A DNA stretch of 64,000 nucleotides from Carnegiea gigantea (GCA_029747015.1 JAKOGI010000145.1:617501-681500); one strand, 5' to 3'; positions 11,501-22,050 are shown, counted from the stretch's first letter. The notes: generated from the sequence alone by a model not told the origin. A program made the numbers and translations.

Positions 11501-14500
11501 ATCCTCCATGGACCTCACGTATGAGTAACTCTCTTGTGCCACACCTAGGCGCACACAATCTGGATCCCTTGAACAAAAATCCATCTTGGACAAGGAAGTC
11601 ACCTTTGGGATGTCGAAGGCGCTCCTTGTAGAGCTCTCCCAAATCTTCATCATTCTCATAGAGGGACTTCAAATGCTCAAAACCAAGAATGCAAGCATCA
11701 AGTTGGAATAGCAATAAGTGCCTCCTTGACAAGGCATCGGCTCCTTGGTTGAGCTTTCCGGATTTATGCTTGATGGTGAAGTTGAAAGATTGGAGGAACT
11801 CCACCCACTTGGCATGCCGTGAGTTAAGTTTATGTTGCCCTTGAATGTATTTCAAGGCTTCATGATCGGAGTGCAAGATGAACTCACTAGCCACCAAGTA
11901 ATGATTCCAATGCTCAAGGCACCTCACTATTGCATAGAACTCCTTATCATAAGTGGAGTACTTCCTCCTTGAGTCACAAAGCTTCTCACTAAAGAAGGCT
12001 AAGGGCCGCCCTTCTTGAGTGAGAACTCCTCCAATGCCAACTCCCGATGCGTCACACTCTACCTCAAACACTTTATCAAAGCATGGCAAGGCAAGAACCG
12101 GTGCTTGGGTGAGTTTGGACTTGATGGTTTCAAAGGCTTCTTGAGCCTTGGGAGTCCACTTGAACGATGCACCTTTGATAACCTCGGTCATAGGGGCCAT
12201 AATGGTACTAAAGTTTCTAATGAACCGCCTATAGAATGAGGCAAGCCCATGGAAACTTCGCACATCATGAATACTCTTGGGGGTTGGCCAAGACCGAATT
12301 GCTTCCACTTTACTCTCATCAACTTTGATGCCTTCACTTGTGACAATGTAACCAAGGAAGGTTACCTCATGAGTGAAAAATGCACACCTTCTTGAGGTTA
12401 CCATAGAGCTTTTCCTTCTCTAGAACCTTCATGACTTGTGTGAGATGTTGAAGGTGCTCTTCTTCATTCTTGCTATAGATGAGGATGTCATCAAAATACA
12501 CCACAACGAATTTGCCAATGAAGGGCCGGAATACTTGGTTCATGAGCCGCATGAAGGTATTTGGAGCATTTGACAATCCGAATGGCATGACTAGCCACTC
12601 ATACAAGCCTCCTTTGGTTTTGAAGGCCGTTTTCCATTCATCTCCCTCTCTAATGCGGATTTGGTAGTAACCACTTCTCAAATCCACCTTAGAGAACACA
12701 CTAGAACCATATAACTCATCAAGCATATCCTCAAGGCGGGGAATTGGATATCTATACTTGATGGTTATCTTGTTGATTGCTCGACTATCAACACACATAC
12801 GCATGCTCCCATCTTTCTTTGGCACAAGGAGGGCCGGAACCGCACAAGGGCTCAAGCTCTCTCTAATCAACCCCTTATCCATAAGCTCATCAACTTGTCT
12901 TTGGATTTCCATGGTTTCTTTGGGGTTTGTCCGATAAGCCGGTTTGTTTGGGAGAATGGAACCGGGTATGAGGTCTATGTGGTGTTGGATGGTTCTTTGT
13001 GGTGGTAAGCCGGGAGGTATTTCCTCGGGAAAGACATGGCTAAAGTGTTCAAGGAGGGAAAGGGCTAGGGGGTGTGATGGAGTGGAGGTTTCGGATTCCT
13101 CAAGGGTGGCTAGGATCCACTCCTTGAAGGCCTTGAATTCATGGTGAGAAGCCTTAAGGAGAGGCTCACTCACGGTTAGAAGCATATCCGAACGGTCATG
13201 GGTTGGTTGGGGCTTGCTTTTGTGGAGTTGGGAAGGGCTTAATGGGGCAAGGGTGATCTTTTTCCCATCCTTGTGGAAAGTGTAAGTGTTTAAGTAGCCA
13301 TCATGCATGACTTTCCGGTCAAACAACCATGGTCTTCCCAACAAAAGGTGACATGCATCCATGGGGATGATATCACACCACAACTCATCATGATAGTGCT
13401 TGCCAATGGAAAATGAAATCAAGCATCTTGAATTAACTTGCAACCCCTTACCTTGACTTAGCCATTGAATGTTGTAGGGGTGAGGATGAGCCGAAGCTTG
13501 AAGGCCAAGCTTCTCCACCATAGTTGAGGATGCCACATTCGCACAACTCCCACCATCAATGATGAGGGAACACACTTTGCTTTGAATGGTGCAACGTGTA
13601 TGGAAGATGTTCTCCCTTTGTTCTTCATGCTCTCCTCTTTTGGTACTCAAAGCTCTCCTCAATACAAGTAACTCTCCTTCATTCGCTTCCTCAATCACTT
13701 CTTCTTGTTCCTCCATGTAATACACACCTTCTCTTACTTCCTCCTCTTCTCCCTCTTCTTCTCTCCTCTCATCCCACTCGGCCAAGGTGATAACTCTCCT
13801 ATTTGGACACTCCGAAGCAATGTGCCCAAGACCTTGACACTTGAAACACCTTCTTTGGTCATTTGGCTTAGGGTTGGGACGGTTTTGGGGAGGTGGAGTC
13901 TTTTGTGGAGCTTGGTTCTTTTGTGGAGGTGAGGGTGTAGTAACCGTGGGTTTGGGAGGTGGATAAGAGCTCCCCTTGTTGAAAGGTTGGCTCTTGGGAA
14001 AGGGTTTGGGAGGTTCCCTTTTGTAGAGTTTGGATTTCCTTTGTTGTTCAACTTTGTGGGCTAAGACACACACTTCATCAAAAGTGGTGTATTGTTGCAA
14101 TTCCACCACATGGGCATACCTAGGATCTAACCCACCCAAATACCTCACTATGGTTTGTTCTTCGGGCTCCCTCAAATCACATTTGATTAACAATTTCTCA
14201 AATTCCCTAGTGTACTCCTCAACCCTCAAGTTCCCTTGGGTAAGATTGTGAAGTTGGGAGTAGTTGTCTTGTAGGTAGGACGGGGGTAAGAAACGGGCTT
14301 TGAGTTTGGCTTTCATCTTTTCCCATGTTCGAATCTTTCCCTTCCCTTGCCTAACTCTCTTAGCACAAAGGTTGGACCACCAAAGAGAAGCATATTTACG
14401 AAGTTTAAGGGCCACAAGTTTTACCTTATTTCCCTCGGAAATCTCTTTGTAGTCAAAGATTCTCTCAACGGTTTGCATCCATTCCAAGAACTCATCGGGG

Positions 14501-17500
14501 TCTAGCTTCCCTTCAAATTCTGGAATCTCCACTCTAATGTCTCCTTGGTGAGAGGTTGTCCGCCTTCCTCTTCTTGATCTTCCATAAGCCTCCTCTTCAC
14601 TTGACGAGCTCAAGTGTGGGGCTTCTCTCGCTTCCAGTTCGGAGTCGGAGGAGTTAGAAGATCGGGAACTTCTAACCTCCTTTCGTTTTTGCTTCAAGGA
14701 GTCTCCAAGTTGTCGCCTCAAATACTCGTTCTGACCTTTGATCTCTTCATTCTGTAGCTTCAAGGCCTCATAATTCCTCATGAGAGCCTCAAACTTTTCC
14801 TCCACGGTCATGCTAGTAGTGCTTGTGTTGAAATAAGCAGGAACTTCACGGCCTGAATGTGGCACGGGCGTGCTGTGAGGCACGGGGCGGCCGTGCTCTG
14901 GTTCTGGACGGGAGTGAAGTTGAGATGTTGCTGGAAAAGGGGTGGCACGGTCGTGCGACATGGCACGGGGTGACCGTGCTGAAGTACTGGGTGTGGATGA
15001 AAAAGGAAGTGTGGCTGGAATGTGAGGGTGGCACGGTCGTGCTCTTTGGCACGGGCTGACCGTGCCGATTTTCTGGATGGTGAAAAACCGTGGAGCACGG
15101 TTTGGTGTTTTTGAGGGGGAATGTGTTTGGGGTGTTTGGAAGGGTGTTGGGCAGCAAGCTTAGGCCTAGGGAAGCCTTAGCTCTGATACCAAATATGATG
15201 TATCCTCTAGGGAAAGTCAAGAGGATGGGAAAGATGTAAGCAAAGTGCAAGAAGTTCAAGGCAACTTTGAAACCACAAACTCACCTTAGACTTGGATAAG
15301 CAACCGGAACTAACACCAACCTTGGATACAGAAACACCACCAAGGAAAGATGTTAGGGCCCTTAACCACCCCTTGGATACAGAAACACCACCAAGAAGGA
15401 GTTAAGACTCTTGCTAGATCACCACTCAACCCGGCCAAAGGAAGAGATAAGCTAGAAGAGAGTTTGAGAGTTCAAAGGAGCAAAGCTCAACTTCATTTCA
15501 TACAAATGCTTGAGTGAGTGGCCGGCCAAGCCTTGGGGGGGTATTAATACAAGCTTTTCAAGTACAAGCATAGGCCTTAGGTTGCACTACAAGCTAAACT
15601 AGGCAAAATTACAAGGATCAAATCAAAGCATAAATGGGTAGATGCATCCTCCACTTGACAACTCTTCAATGCTCATCTTGAGGATGATGTGTCGACTTTA
15701 GGGACTAAAGGAAGCCTCCATTCAGCTGATGCACCTTATGCTAAGCTAGTTTAGGAGCTAAACTAGGTAGAAATCACAAAATCCAAACAACACAAAACCG
15801 GTTAGATTGAACCCGGGCATGACACCTCATCTTTGCTGATCTTGAGGCTTAGGTGTCGACTTAGGGGCCTTTGGAAACTTCACTCAGCAGATTGGCACTC
15901 CTTAGGACAGCTCTTGCAAGTGGCTAAGCATGGATTAGAGCAAAAATCACCTCAATCATCTCTCCTTGTACCGGCTGGCCATGTACCGGGTAAAGGGATG
16001 TTTTGTGCAATGTTTTGGTGGATAATAGCTCTATATGTGTGTAATTTGGCTGAGTTTTTTTATGGCCATTTGATAATATTTTTAAAGTACTTTCAAGCCA
16101 TGAAAGTTTCAAACCAAATAGAGGAGAAAAAGTCCACCAACACAGCCCTTAAATTCGGACAGTCCAGTTTCTGGCCAGAATGTAGTGTTTGACTTGGCTT
16201 GAGGTTTTGAGGTACCAAATGATCTCCAAATGACTTGCAAGAGGTCTTGATGGAAAGAGCACTTCTTGAACTTAAACTTAGGCTTCCTGCAACCCCATTT
16301 CAGCCTTGGGAAGGTTAGGAAATTAGGTGCACAAAACCGGGTTTGTGCACGCCTGAAATTCCAGTTTTGACAAAAAAGTTCTCTTGTGTTCCTAGGCTGA
16401 TTTCTTGCACTTTGGACGTGGAACTTGGACTCTTTGGGCTTCCTTGTGGGCCATGGATCATGCTAGGGGATGGACCTCCATCACATGGGTGGCGTCCCCT
16501 TGATATCTATCTAATGCATTCTTTTGATTACTCATCCCCCCAAAAAAAAAAAAAAAACCACTAATATTTTTGTAATCTCATTACCAAGGTGAGAAGTTAG
16601 GGATTTTGAGAAGTGTCTCCAAATGGATGTAAAGCCAAAACTTGACTCAAGTGAGATTCAGCTTTTGATTATTCTCCTCTTGGCTAGATCCTTGATAAGT
16701 TTAAAGCGGAAGCTTATTATGACAATGTGAACGTTGCTTTGTATTCCAACTACTTGCTTTGCTCCCTTCTCAATCTTTTCTTTTGTCTAAGTCATGCTTC
16801 ATTACATGTGAGGACTTGAATGAGTCACTGGGTTTAATAACTATTGGTTGTCACTGTGATTTATCTTTTATCCCCTTTGGATGATGCTTTTGTTGGGTTG
16901 AGGCCTGGTCTTATTTTTGTGCTATTGGCTAGCGTCTTCAGACCTTGCCTAATTTGAAGTTGGAAGAATGATTTTTCAGTTTGGTAGATTGTGCGTTGTC
17001 TGATAGAGGCTGATTTAGTTGCTAATCAGCTTCAAGGTACCGGTTAGATTTGGCCAGTAGAATCCTATCTCTACTTTCTGCAAATTTGAAGATGCATCTT
17101 AAGGAACCCCATCTTCACTGTCTTCAGTTTCTCTTGCTGTCCAAAAGCTAGACAAGATGCCTAGGGAGAAATCATTAATTACATCTGTTTTAAGGTGGCT
17201 GAGTCATTCAGCATACTTCATCTTTGGAAACAACTTGGGAGTTCTGTTTGTTATTGGACCAATTTAGGGATATTAGGTAGCAATAGATTTTTGACTTCAG
17301 TGTACATAAGGAGGTTGACTCTTGTTGCATGGTGAACATGTTCTGCTGATCGGAAAAGAGGATTGTTTGCTTTATATTTCTTTAGCTTTTGCCTGTGGGA
17401 GAGTTCATTTTCTATTTGTCATCAGCATATGCCATAGTCCTTATTGTTCATTCTTGCCCTCTTTCAGTTTTATATTTGTACACTTTTTTTTTTCCCCCGG

Positions 17501-17556
17501 AAACATGAACTTTCCTTCTCCGGGGAGAAAATGGTTTCAGGGTTGCTTTTTTGGGG

Positions 17557-17588
<32 letters not shown>

Positions 17589-20500
17589 AGGCCATCAGAT
17601 TCATGGATAATGGTGGTTGGCACCTTTTTTAGTTCTTGAGCTGGTGCCTGCTGTTTTTGTGCGTTTAACCGAGGAATTTGTTTATTTAGTTATATGACGG
17701 ACAGAAATTCCGTTTCCTCTGTTGAATATCTGTTGTTTGTTGTCGACAATAATGCCTCGTCTCATCCTTCTGCTTTGATATTTTTGGCTGAAAACAAGCA
17801 CCTCATTTGAAACTTGGTTCAGGGAGCCCTTTACGCATTTATCCGGAACTATGGAAACAGTCATGATGTGTCCATAGTTAAAAAGTTTTATGATATGTGT
17901 TCCTGGTGCCACACCACAAGTTGAAGTCCTCACTTCCATGTTGACATCAATGGCAATGTTATGGTTTTTATTTTACGTTTTCATTTTTATGTAATATTAT
18001 TGAAATGACGTCTTTTCTTTAGGCATTTAGCATCTGTATCCGGTCTGCAATTGGAAGTATTACATGCATTTCTATAACTTGTTTTTGCCTACATATTTCT
18101 TAATTTTGTTACGCTTCATTGTTGCAGGCGACATTGGTGCATTAGGTTGGTGGGACTTATTTATTAATTTTGGGTATGATAATGCTGTCTCACCCCCCCT
18201 CGCCCCCCCAAAAACAGTCTTTTAGCTGCTTGCTGTGATTTATCACTTTGATACTCACATCTTTGCCAAACTTTATTTCTATACAGTATTGCGGAATGCT
18301 TTGCTTTCCTCGTTTGTACAAAGTGGTCCAATCCGATGATTCATAGGAACTCTCACAACATGGGAAGTAGTCCTTCTTCTAGTACTGTTAGTTATCTTGA
18401 CTGGACCAGCGGGTTAGTTGTTTGCCCTGAAGAGGAACAAAACCAGGACAGAATGTGTGGTTTGCCAGACATTGGTGGCCATATTATGAAGATTCCTATA
18501 ATTGTTTTCCAAGTGCTGCTTTGCATGTATTTAGAGGTAAATGTTCTATGCTGAATTTTATCTGGCTGTCTTGTTAAAACTGTCAATCCATTAAGCGACA
18601 ATTCCATTGATAGTGGTTTTGACATTTCAGGGAACTCCTGCTAGTGCCAGACGTATCCCTCTGCCTGTCCTCTTCTCACCTTTATTCGTTCTGCAAGGGG
18701 TCGGGGTAATTTTTGCCGGATCTCGATTAGTGGAGAAAATTGTTCTCTTGCTGCATAACGATGGTGGACAAGGGGGATACTTGAGTTTTTCTGCAAAAGT
18801 CTGTGATTGTCTTGCATTCATGCACCATGGTTCCAGGTGGTGATGATAATTTTAGTTTATCATTTTCTCTGTGTTTATGTGAAGAATCCCAGACAGATTA
18901 TGAGTAACTTTTCCGTTATTCTGGCTTTTGCAAAATAGGCTACTTGGCTGGTGGTCTATTGATGATGGAAGCCGAGAGGAACAGGCAAGGCTCTTGCATG
19001 ATGGATCATCTGGGTATATTTCTTTTTTTGGGAGTCATACATGCAATGTGCTTAATATTTTTTGTTCACTTTTATGTGAACAATAGCCTCTTATTTTGTG
19101 CATTTCTACAGTAGAGGTCCCTTAATCACTGACTCTCTCTCAGCAATTTTGTTCCGGGTAGTCTCAAACAATGTCGCCCTCTATTATAGTAAAACATTTT
19201 TGTTCTTGTGTATGTGTTTCTTAACTCATCATTTTCTTAGGCTCTTCCTTGAAATCTGTCCCATGTCGAAGTGAACTGTTTAATTCTGGCAGTAGTTTTT
19301 TTCTATTTGAGGAAGACTAACAGGTTACCTCCAAAATTATGGTGCATTTTAACGCAATATTGCATGGTGTCAAAAACCAACATTAACCGTGAACAAGACT
19401 GACAACTCCACAAAAAAAGAAGAGGGGGGGGGGAGGCTGGGGAACGCAGAGCAGTGTATATTAATGCCGCGATGTTGTTGAAGGTGAAGGGGAAAATACC
19501 TAGAAGAACCTGATGTGATGGCCCCTGGTAATGGGGTCTACAGATGGTAAGATGTAAGAAGCCTTAGTTTTTAATAATATAGGGGATATTAACAGCCCTC
19601 AACAGCTAAAGGAACACTAGCAATAATTCTAGACAATGTGATGGTATTGTCGAGTATTATCTGATATGTTGTTTTTCTCCTTTGTCATTCAGATACAACA
19701 CTTTTTGCAGTTATCCACCGGAGATTGTGAAGAAAATGCCAAAAAAGGAGCTGGCTGAGGAGGTGAGAGTACTCCCAAATAAATATCTTCCCCAGATACA
19801 CCTCCCCCCCCCCCCCCAAAAAAAAACCCCAAAAAAAAAGAAAAATTTTCTACATGAGAACTCCGTGGTGGCGGGGGTTCAAATCCTTCCACAAACTTTC
19901 TTATAAATTATTTTAGCCCTGATAGAATCTATCTTGGATTTTTATATTCAGGTTTGGAGACTGCAGGCAGCTCTTGGCGAGCAGACAGAAATTACCAAAA
20001 TTACACAACAGGAGTATGAGAAATTGCAACATGTAAGATTCTCAGATGTGTTTGTTGAAGTCTTTACCATATTTGTGATCCTGATGCATGTCGTACATTT
20101 TTCTGTTGATCTTGGAAAAGTTTCCGTGGTTTTTGTCTTTATTTAACTGGCTTTCATAATTATTATTTACTGATATCATAGTCTGTTGCAAGCTCAACTT
20201 GGCTGAATATGCAACCAATTTACCCTCTTTTGAATTCATTTTCTACGTTGTCAGAATTTTTCTTCTCACCTTTTGCACATGTCATAACTTTAGCCTCTGA
20301 TCTCAAACCTCATCTTCTTCCCCCTTCGGTCAGTGCAAAGGCAAAAGGTCCCTTCTATTGTGGCCTAGTAGGAGTAACCCAGGCTTTGACACAAGGGAGT
20401 CAGTCAGAGCGCACGAGATGCATGATGGAGCCCTGGCCTTCTCTGTCCATTAGGCCTTTCCCTACTAGTGTGATACCATGCCGGAGCCCCTTCCATTGTG

Positions 20501-21963
20501 TAATTTGCTCACAAAGAAAGGTAAAAAGAGGAGGGGGTACTCAATTGTGAAGTTACATCGGAAAATTGTGTCATAGGCTCACTAAAATTTGTGTCATGCT
20601 TACAAACTCTCTTCTCCTCTGCTCGGTCAGACTTCCATCACAAGGATGGCAGCATCTGTTACAAATCCGACAAACTGAAATCTTCATAGCCCTTGTTAGA
20701 CATCCCATCCATAACTATGGACGCCAACTTGCGTGCCATTTCCTAGCCTCTGATAGCTATTATTGTCGATCCCACAGAGCTTATTCAAAGGTTCAGGCCA
20801 AATTGTAGAACTACAGTACCATTGCTCATTGTTCTCGCCGTGCACATTCTAGGACAGGGGGATCAATCCCTAATGTAGGCCAAGTTTATGTATTCACATT
20901 TCAAGTGTCAATCTGGGAAGCACTCCTGTTAACTGTTTTATCTAACAATTTGGGCAACAGACTCTTATTGGTGTAAATCATTATTCATATATGCTTCACG
21001 TTGCATACTTTAAAGATGAATAATGTTTTGGTTCTTTTATTTGGTATGTACCTTCATATGAACCGTTAATCTGGTGTTGCTCCTCGGAGCTGACAGTCAG
21101 GTTCATTTCGTCGACAATAGCTACTATCTATCCCCCTCCCCCCCAGAGAAGAGACATGATTCTGAATCTGAGCTGTAACTATCCTGACCTGCATCATTTG
21201 GTTGTAGAGTAGCTGAAATTTAATTGGTTTCACATGACAACCTTTTTTTTTTTTGGGGGGGGGGGGGGCCTTTTGTTGCGCTCAATCAGGAGAAGGTTCT
21301 CTGTAGAGTTTGCTTCGAGAGAGAGATCAATGTTGTGCTGCTTCCGTGTAGGCATAGGACTCTTTGCAGGTAATTCACTTTATTGCCAATTTGCTTGGTT
21401 TTTTTTTTTTTTTTTTGAGGAGGGGGGGTCAATTCTGCCGTTTATTGTTGAGACCGGCAATCTGGTATGCATTTGATTATTCCAACTGGAAAAAGCGAGA
21501 CCCAAAATTAGCCTCTAACCTGGACCAAACTTCCACGAAGGTGGCGAAAAACGATAATGACCTATGCTCAAAAAAACGACCAATCCTGTTTTGGGCCAAC
21601 TCTATTCTGATCGATTGGAAATGATTGTCCAAATGAAAGCATCTAATGACCCAACTCAACTGAGGCTCGGTCAAATATTTATCGACCCAATCTGACATTT
21701 GGCTGACCTGAAAATTGTTACATGGATTTACAATAAGAAACTCACCGAAACTAATCCCATTTGCTCATAATACAATTCCATTATGACATCTGGAATCCAC
21801 ACATCCCAAACCATACAGAACCCATTTGCCAAGTTTTATCATCGCGTTTGACATACACTGATGATGGTCTTTGAATTGGTACAGTGTCTGCTGTGAGAAG
21901 TGCAAAAAGTGTCCAGTTTGTCGGGTCTCTGTGGAGGAGCGGTTGCATGTATTTGATGTATAG
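5548..21963 (+). CDS. Multi-pass membrane protein with C-terminal RING finger (TMEM185 / Fragile-X-F-associated family), 5'-partial
   Basis: Thirteen coding exons join in frame: 5548-5638, 5750-5834, 6057-6141, 8148-8217, 8621-8690, 18128-18173, 18287-18536, 18631-18836, 18939-19013, 19693-19762, 19952-20032, 21290-21369 and 21895-21963 extended leftward to 21885 (last exon 21885-21963, stop TAG 21961-21963). All introns are GT-AG. They give 428 residues. The N-terminal two thirds has several hydrophobic segments (for example VVATPLLIAFELLL and IVFLPLLAFETIILI) and the family motif HAVVARGRFSLPAPS. The last about 45 residues form a C3HC4 RING: CRVC, then CRH after eleven residues, then CSVC and CPVC. 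This is the plant membrane-RING protein family; RING proteins usually act as E3 ubiquitin ligases, but the substrate is unknown. By family length about 40 N-terminal residues are missing and are expected upstream of the window. The fifth intron seen (8691-18127) is swollen by a 7.3-kb retrotransposon. No stop or frameshift interrupts the exons, so the gene looks functional. Confidence 0.93.
6800..6925 (+). mobile_element. SINE-like fragment, copy 1
   Basis: An intronic segment contains GTGGGTCT, then GTTTGGGGAGATCCTGATGT, a TAACCTTACCTCTAC block, AAGGAGGCTGATTTC and ATAGACCC. The order of these blocks resembles the 3' half of tRNA-derived plant SINEs, and the same order is found at 30125-30245. 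No A/B-box head or target duplication was identified. The boundaries are approximate. Confidence 0.4.
7200..7482 (-). mobile_element. LINE fragment (3' end of L1-type reverse transcriptase)
   Basis: The minus strand encodes TIRWFGHVKR, then GRSGRGRLKKSSDKLIRYDL, and on through DRRLWRDRIKVLDPREIAS with one stop. The order WFGHV, GRGR-KK and W-R-I is the signature of the C-terminal tail of plant L1 LINE reverse transcriptases. Only the tail remains, and it is broken by stops. It is a dead insertion in the intron between 6141 and 8148. Confidence 0.75.
9144..10431 (-). repeat. 3' LTR of the intronic gypsy element
   Basis: 1288 bp, TGATG...CATCA, near-identical to 15196-16483. On the minus strand it is the downstream LTR. 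The end of the pol reading frame (stop at 10263) lies inside it, so about 55 codons of the polyprotein are encoded by LTR sequence. Antisense ORFs in the LTR are not considered genes. Confidence 0.95.
10263..12404 (-). CDS. gypsy pol, distal part: RT end, RNase H, integrase
   Basis: A 713-codon frame continues the polyprotein after a one-base frame break. It starts in the RT thumb (FFTHEVTFLGYIV). RNase H follows with acidic residues D118, E155, D180 and D223. The integrase zinc domain has H299, H306, C336 and C339, and the catalytic core has D368, D429 and E465 (a DX35E spacing). A GPF/Y-type module (DGPFEVLERINDNAYKINLP) lies near residues 580-615. The tail after about residue 625 has no chromodomain and ends within the 3' LTR. 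All catalytic residues are present, so only the frameshift upstream spoils the protein. Confidence 0.95.
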   Translation of the reverse strand: MVTSRRCAFFTHEVTFLGYIVTSEGIKVDESKVEAIRSWPTPKSIHDVRSFHGLASFYRRFIRNFSTIMAPMTEVIKGASFKWTPKAQEAFETIKSKLTQAPVLALPCFDKVFEVECDASGVGIGGVLTQEGRPLAFFSEKLCDSRRKYSTYDKEFYAIVRCLEHWNHYLVASEFILHSDHEALKYIQGQHKLNSRHAKWVEFLQSFNFTIKHKSGKLNQGADALSRRHLLLFQLDACILGFEHLKSLYENDEDLGELYKERLRHPKGDFLVQDGFLFKGSRLCAPRCGTRELLIREVHGGSLAGHFGENKTLMMLREHYYWPSMSKDVQDVLKRCATCQVAKSHLLPHGLYTPLPTPNHPWEDVSMDFVLGLPRTQRGKDSIFVVVDRFSKMAHFIPCAKTNDATHIADLYFKEVMRLHGIPRSIVSDRDTKFLSHFWVTLWKKMGTKLKYSTSCHPQTDGQTEVTNRTLGSLLRVLVKSNLKAWDLALPHAEFAFNKTPSKATGMSPFKVVYGLDPLSPLDLVPREMNEKPHMEASKRVEEIQKLHETVRAKIEKANASYKDRANKHRKKMVFHPGDLVWVHLRKERFPSKRKSKLMPRADGPFEVLERINDNAYKINLPGEYGVSATFNVADLSPYEEDDHLINLRANSLQQGEDDGGPSPSMIHGPQGSPKSPSSTSKVQEISLGTQENFFVKTGISGVHKPGFVHLIS
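10432..10441 (-). other. Polypurine tract of the intronic gypsy element
   Basis: On the minus strand AAGGGGAGGA lies directly against the TG of the 3' LTR. It primes plus-strand DNA synthesis in LTR elements. Unlike the Athila-type elements in this window, no stem-loop precedes it. Confidence 0.85.
12367..14961 (-). CDS. gypsy gag-protease-RT, proximal part
   Basis: An 864-codon frame. Its first about 50 residues translate the GC-rich leader array; the Met at residue 51 (MTVEEKFEAL) followed by a coiled-coil-like stretch is a more natural start. The retrotransposon gag domain spans about 150-305 (LWW at 193-195), and a CX2CX4HX4C zinc knuckle has C372, C375, H380 and C385. The protease is an aspartic type with the active site IIDGG around D469. 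RT has YFDD at 822-825. The frame ends at 864 because of one extra base at 12387-12388 (CACACC where the sister frame needs CACAC), after which the -strand frame at 12404-10263 carries on. Intra-RT placement makes a programmed shift unlikely. Confidence 0.95.
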   Translation of the reverse strand: MSHDRATPFPATSQLHSRPEPEHGRPVPHSTPVPHSGREVPAYFNTSTTSMTVEEKFEALMRNYEALKLQNEEIKGQNEYLRRQLGDSLKQKRKEVRSSRSSNSSDSELEAREAPHLSSSSEEEAYGRSRRGRRTTSHQGDIRVEIPEFEGKLDPDEFLEWMQTVERIFDYKEISEGNKVKLVALKLRKYASLWWSNLCAKRVRQGKGKIRTWEKMKAKLKARFLPPSYLQDNYSQLHNLTQGNLRVEEYTREFEKLLIKCDLREPEEQTIVRYLGGLDPRYAHVVELQQYTTFDEVCVLAHKVEQQRKSKLYKREPPKPFPKSQPFNKGSSYPPPKPTVTTPSPPQKNQAPQKTPPPQNRPNPKPNDQRRCFKCQGLGHIASECPNRRVITLAEWDERREEEGEEEEVREGVYYMEEQEEVIEEANEGELLVLRRALSTKRGEHEEQRENIFHTRCTIQSKVCSLIIDGGSCANVASSTMVEKLGLQASAHPHPYNIQWLSQGKGLQVNSRCLISFSIGKHYHDELWCDIIPMDACHLLLGRPWLFDRKVMHDGYLNTYTFHKDGKKITLAPLSPSQLHKSKPQPTHDRSDMLLTVSEPLLKASHHEFKAFKEWILATLEESETSTPSHPLALSLLEHFSHVFPEEIPPGLPPQRTIQHHIDLIPGSILPNKPAYRTNPKETMEIQRQVDELMDKGLIRESLSPCAVPALLVPKKDGSMRMCVDSRAINKITIKYRYPIPRLEDMLDELYGSSVFSKVDLRSGYYQIRIREGDEWKTAFKTKGGLYEWLVMPFGLSNAPNTFMRLMNQVFRPFIGKFVVVYFDDILIYSKNEEEHLQHLTQVMKVLEKEKLYGNLKKVCIFHS
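14861..15066. repeat. GGCACGG/CCGTGC inverted-repeat array in gypsy leader
   Basis: Between the primer-binding site and the body of gag, GCACGG and CCGTGC arms recur about every 20-60 bp with short variable spacers (for example GGCACGGGGTGACCGTGC). In this element the array is in the leader and gag N-terminus, whereas the Athila-type families carry it inside the LTR. Confidence 0.8.
15178..15191 (-). other. Primer-binding site, initiator-Met tRNA type
   Basis: On the minus strand TGGTATCAGAGCTA starts four bases after the 5' LTR. It is complementary to the 3' end of plant initiator methionine tRNA, the usual primer of chromoviral gypsy elements. Confidence 0.92.
15196..16483 (-). repeat. 5' LTR of the intronic gypsy element
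   Basis: 1288 bp, the upstream LTR on the minus strand and the one that would drive transcription. It differs from 9144-10431 at only three bases plus a G-run and a T-run length. Its outer boundary abuts the CATGG target duplication. Confidence 0.95.
16484..18127 (+). other. Remainder of the large intron
   Basis: Intron sequence between the gypsy element and the exon at 18128. It contains a C6A16 tract (16536-16557) and a T6G7T10G19 tract (17547-17588). No gene or further element was recognised. Confidence 0.7.
17547..17588. repeat. T(n)G(n) homopolymer junction
   Basis: T6, G7, T10, G19 in series on the + strand, inside an intron. Similar junctions occur at 16536, 18193, 19804, 21243, 22051 and 62031. 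Tract lengths are likely imprecise in the assembly. Confidence 0.9.
19804..19839. repeat. C(n)A(n) homopolymer junction
   Basis: C14, A9, C4, A9 on the + strand, in the intron between exons ending 19762 and starting 19952. Confidence 0.9.
21243..21268. repeat. T(12)G(14) homopolymer junction upstream of a splice acceptor
   Basis: T12 followed by G14, ending 21 bp before the exon that starts the RING finger (21290). The T run is placed like a polypyrimidine tract, but the G run lies between it and the acceptor, an unusual layout that could affect splicing. Confidence 0.9.
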
Positions 21964-22050
21964 TTGCATAGACAGGGTGGAGGGTTCAACCTCCAACATC
22001 CTTGATTCAAACAAGAATGCAGATAGTTGATGTTAATAGCGCCGTTTTGA

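Larger units (their letters stand above)
9144..16483 (-). mobile_element. Young Ty3/gypsy LTR retrotransposon (chromovirus, possibly CRM-like) in intron
   Basis: A complete 7340-bp element is inserted antisense into the large intron of the RING membrane-protein gene. Both LTRs are 1288 bp, start TGATG and end CATCA. The target duplication is CATGG (9139-9143 and 16484-16488). The two LTRs differ by three substitutions and two homopolymer indels that I could find, so the insertion is recent. On the minus strand the order is LTR, iMet-type primer-binding site, gag, protease, RT, RNase H, integrase, polypurine tract, LTR. Pol runs into the 3' LTR and no chromodomain is recognisable, which points towards the CRM lineage; that assignment is tentative. 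One base inserted in RT splits the polyprotein. Confidence 0.97.

Noticed and set aside
12367..12404. Programmed ribosomal frameshift in gypsy polyprotein
   Set aside because: The frame change is inside RT, not at a gag-pol boundary, and is explained by one inserted base.
15833..16192. 119-codon ORF on the + strand (and its shorter copy at 9780-10100)
   Set aside because: Lies antisense inside the two LTRs of the gypsy element; no domain, and one copy is truncated by a homopolymer difference. A shadow frame.
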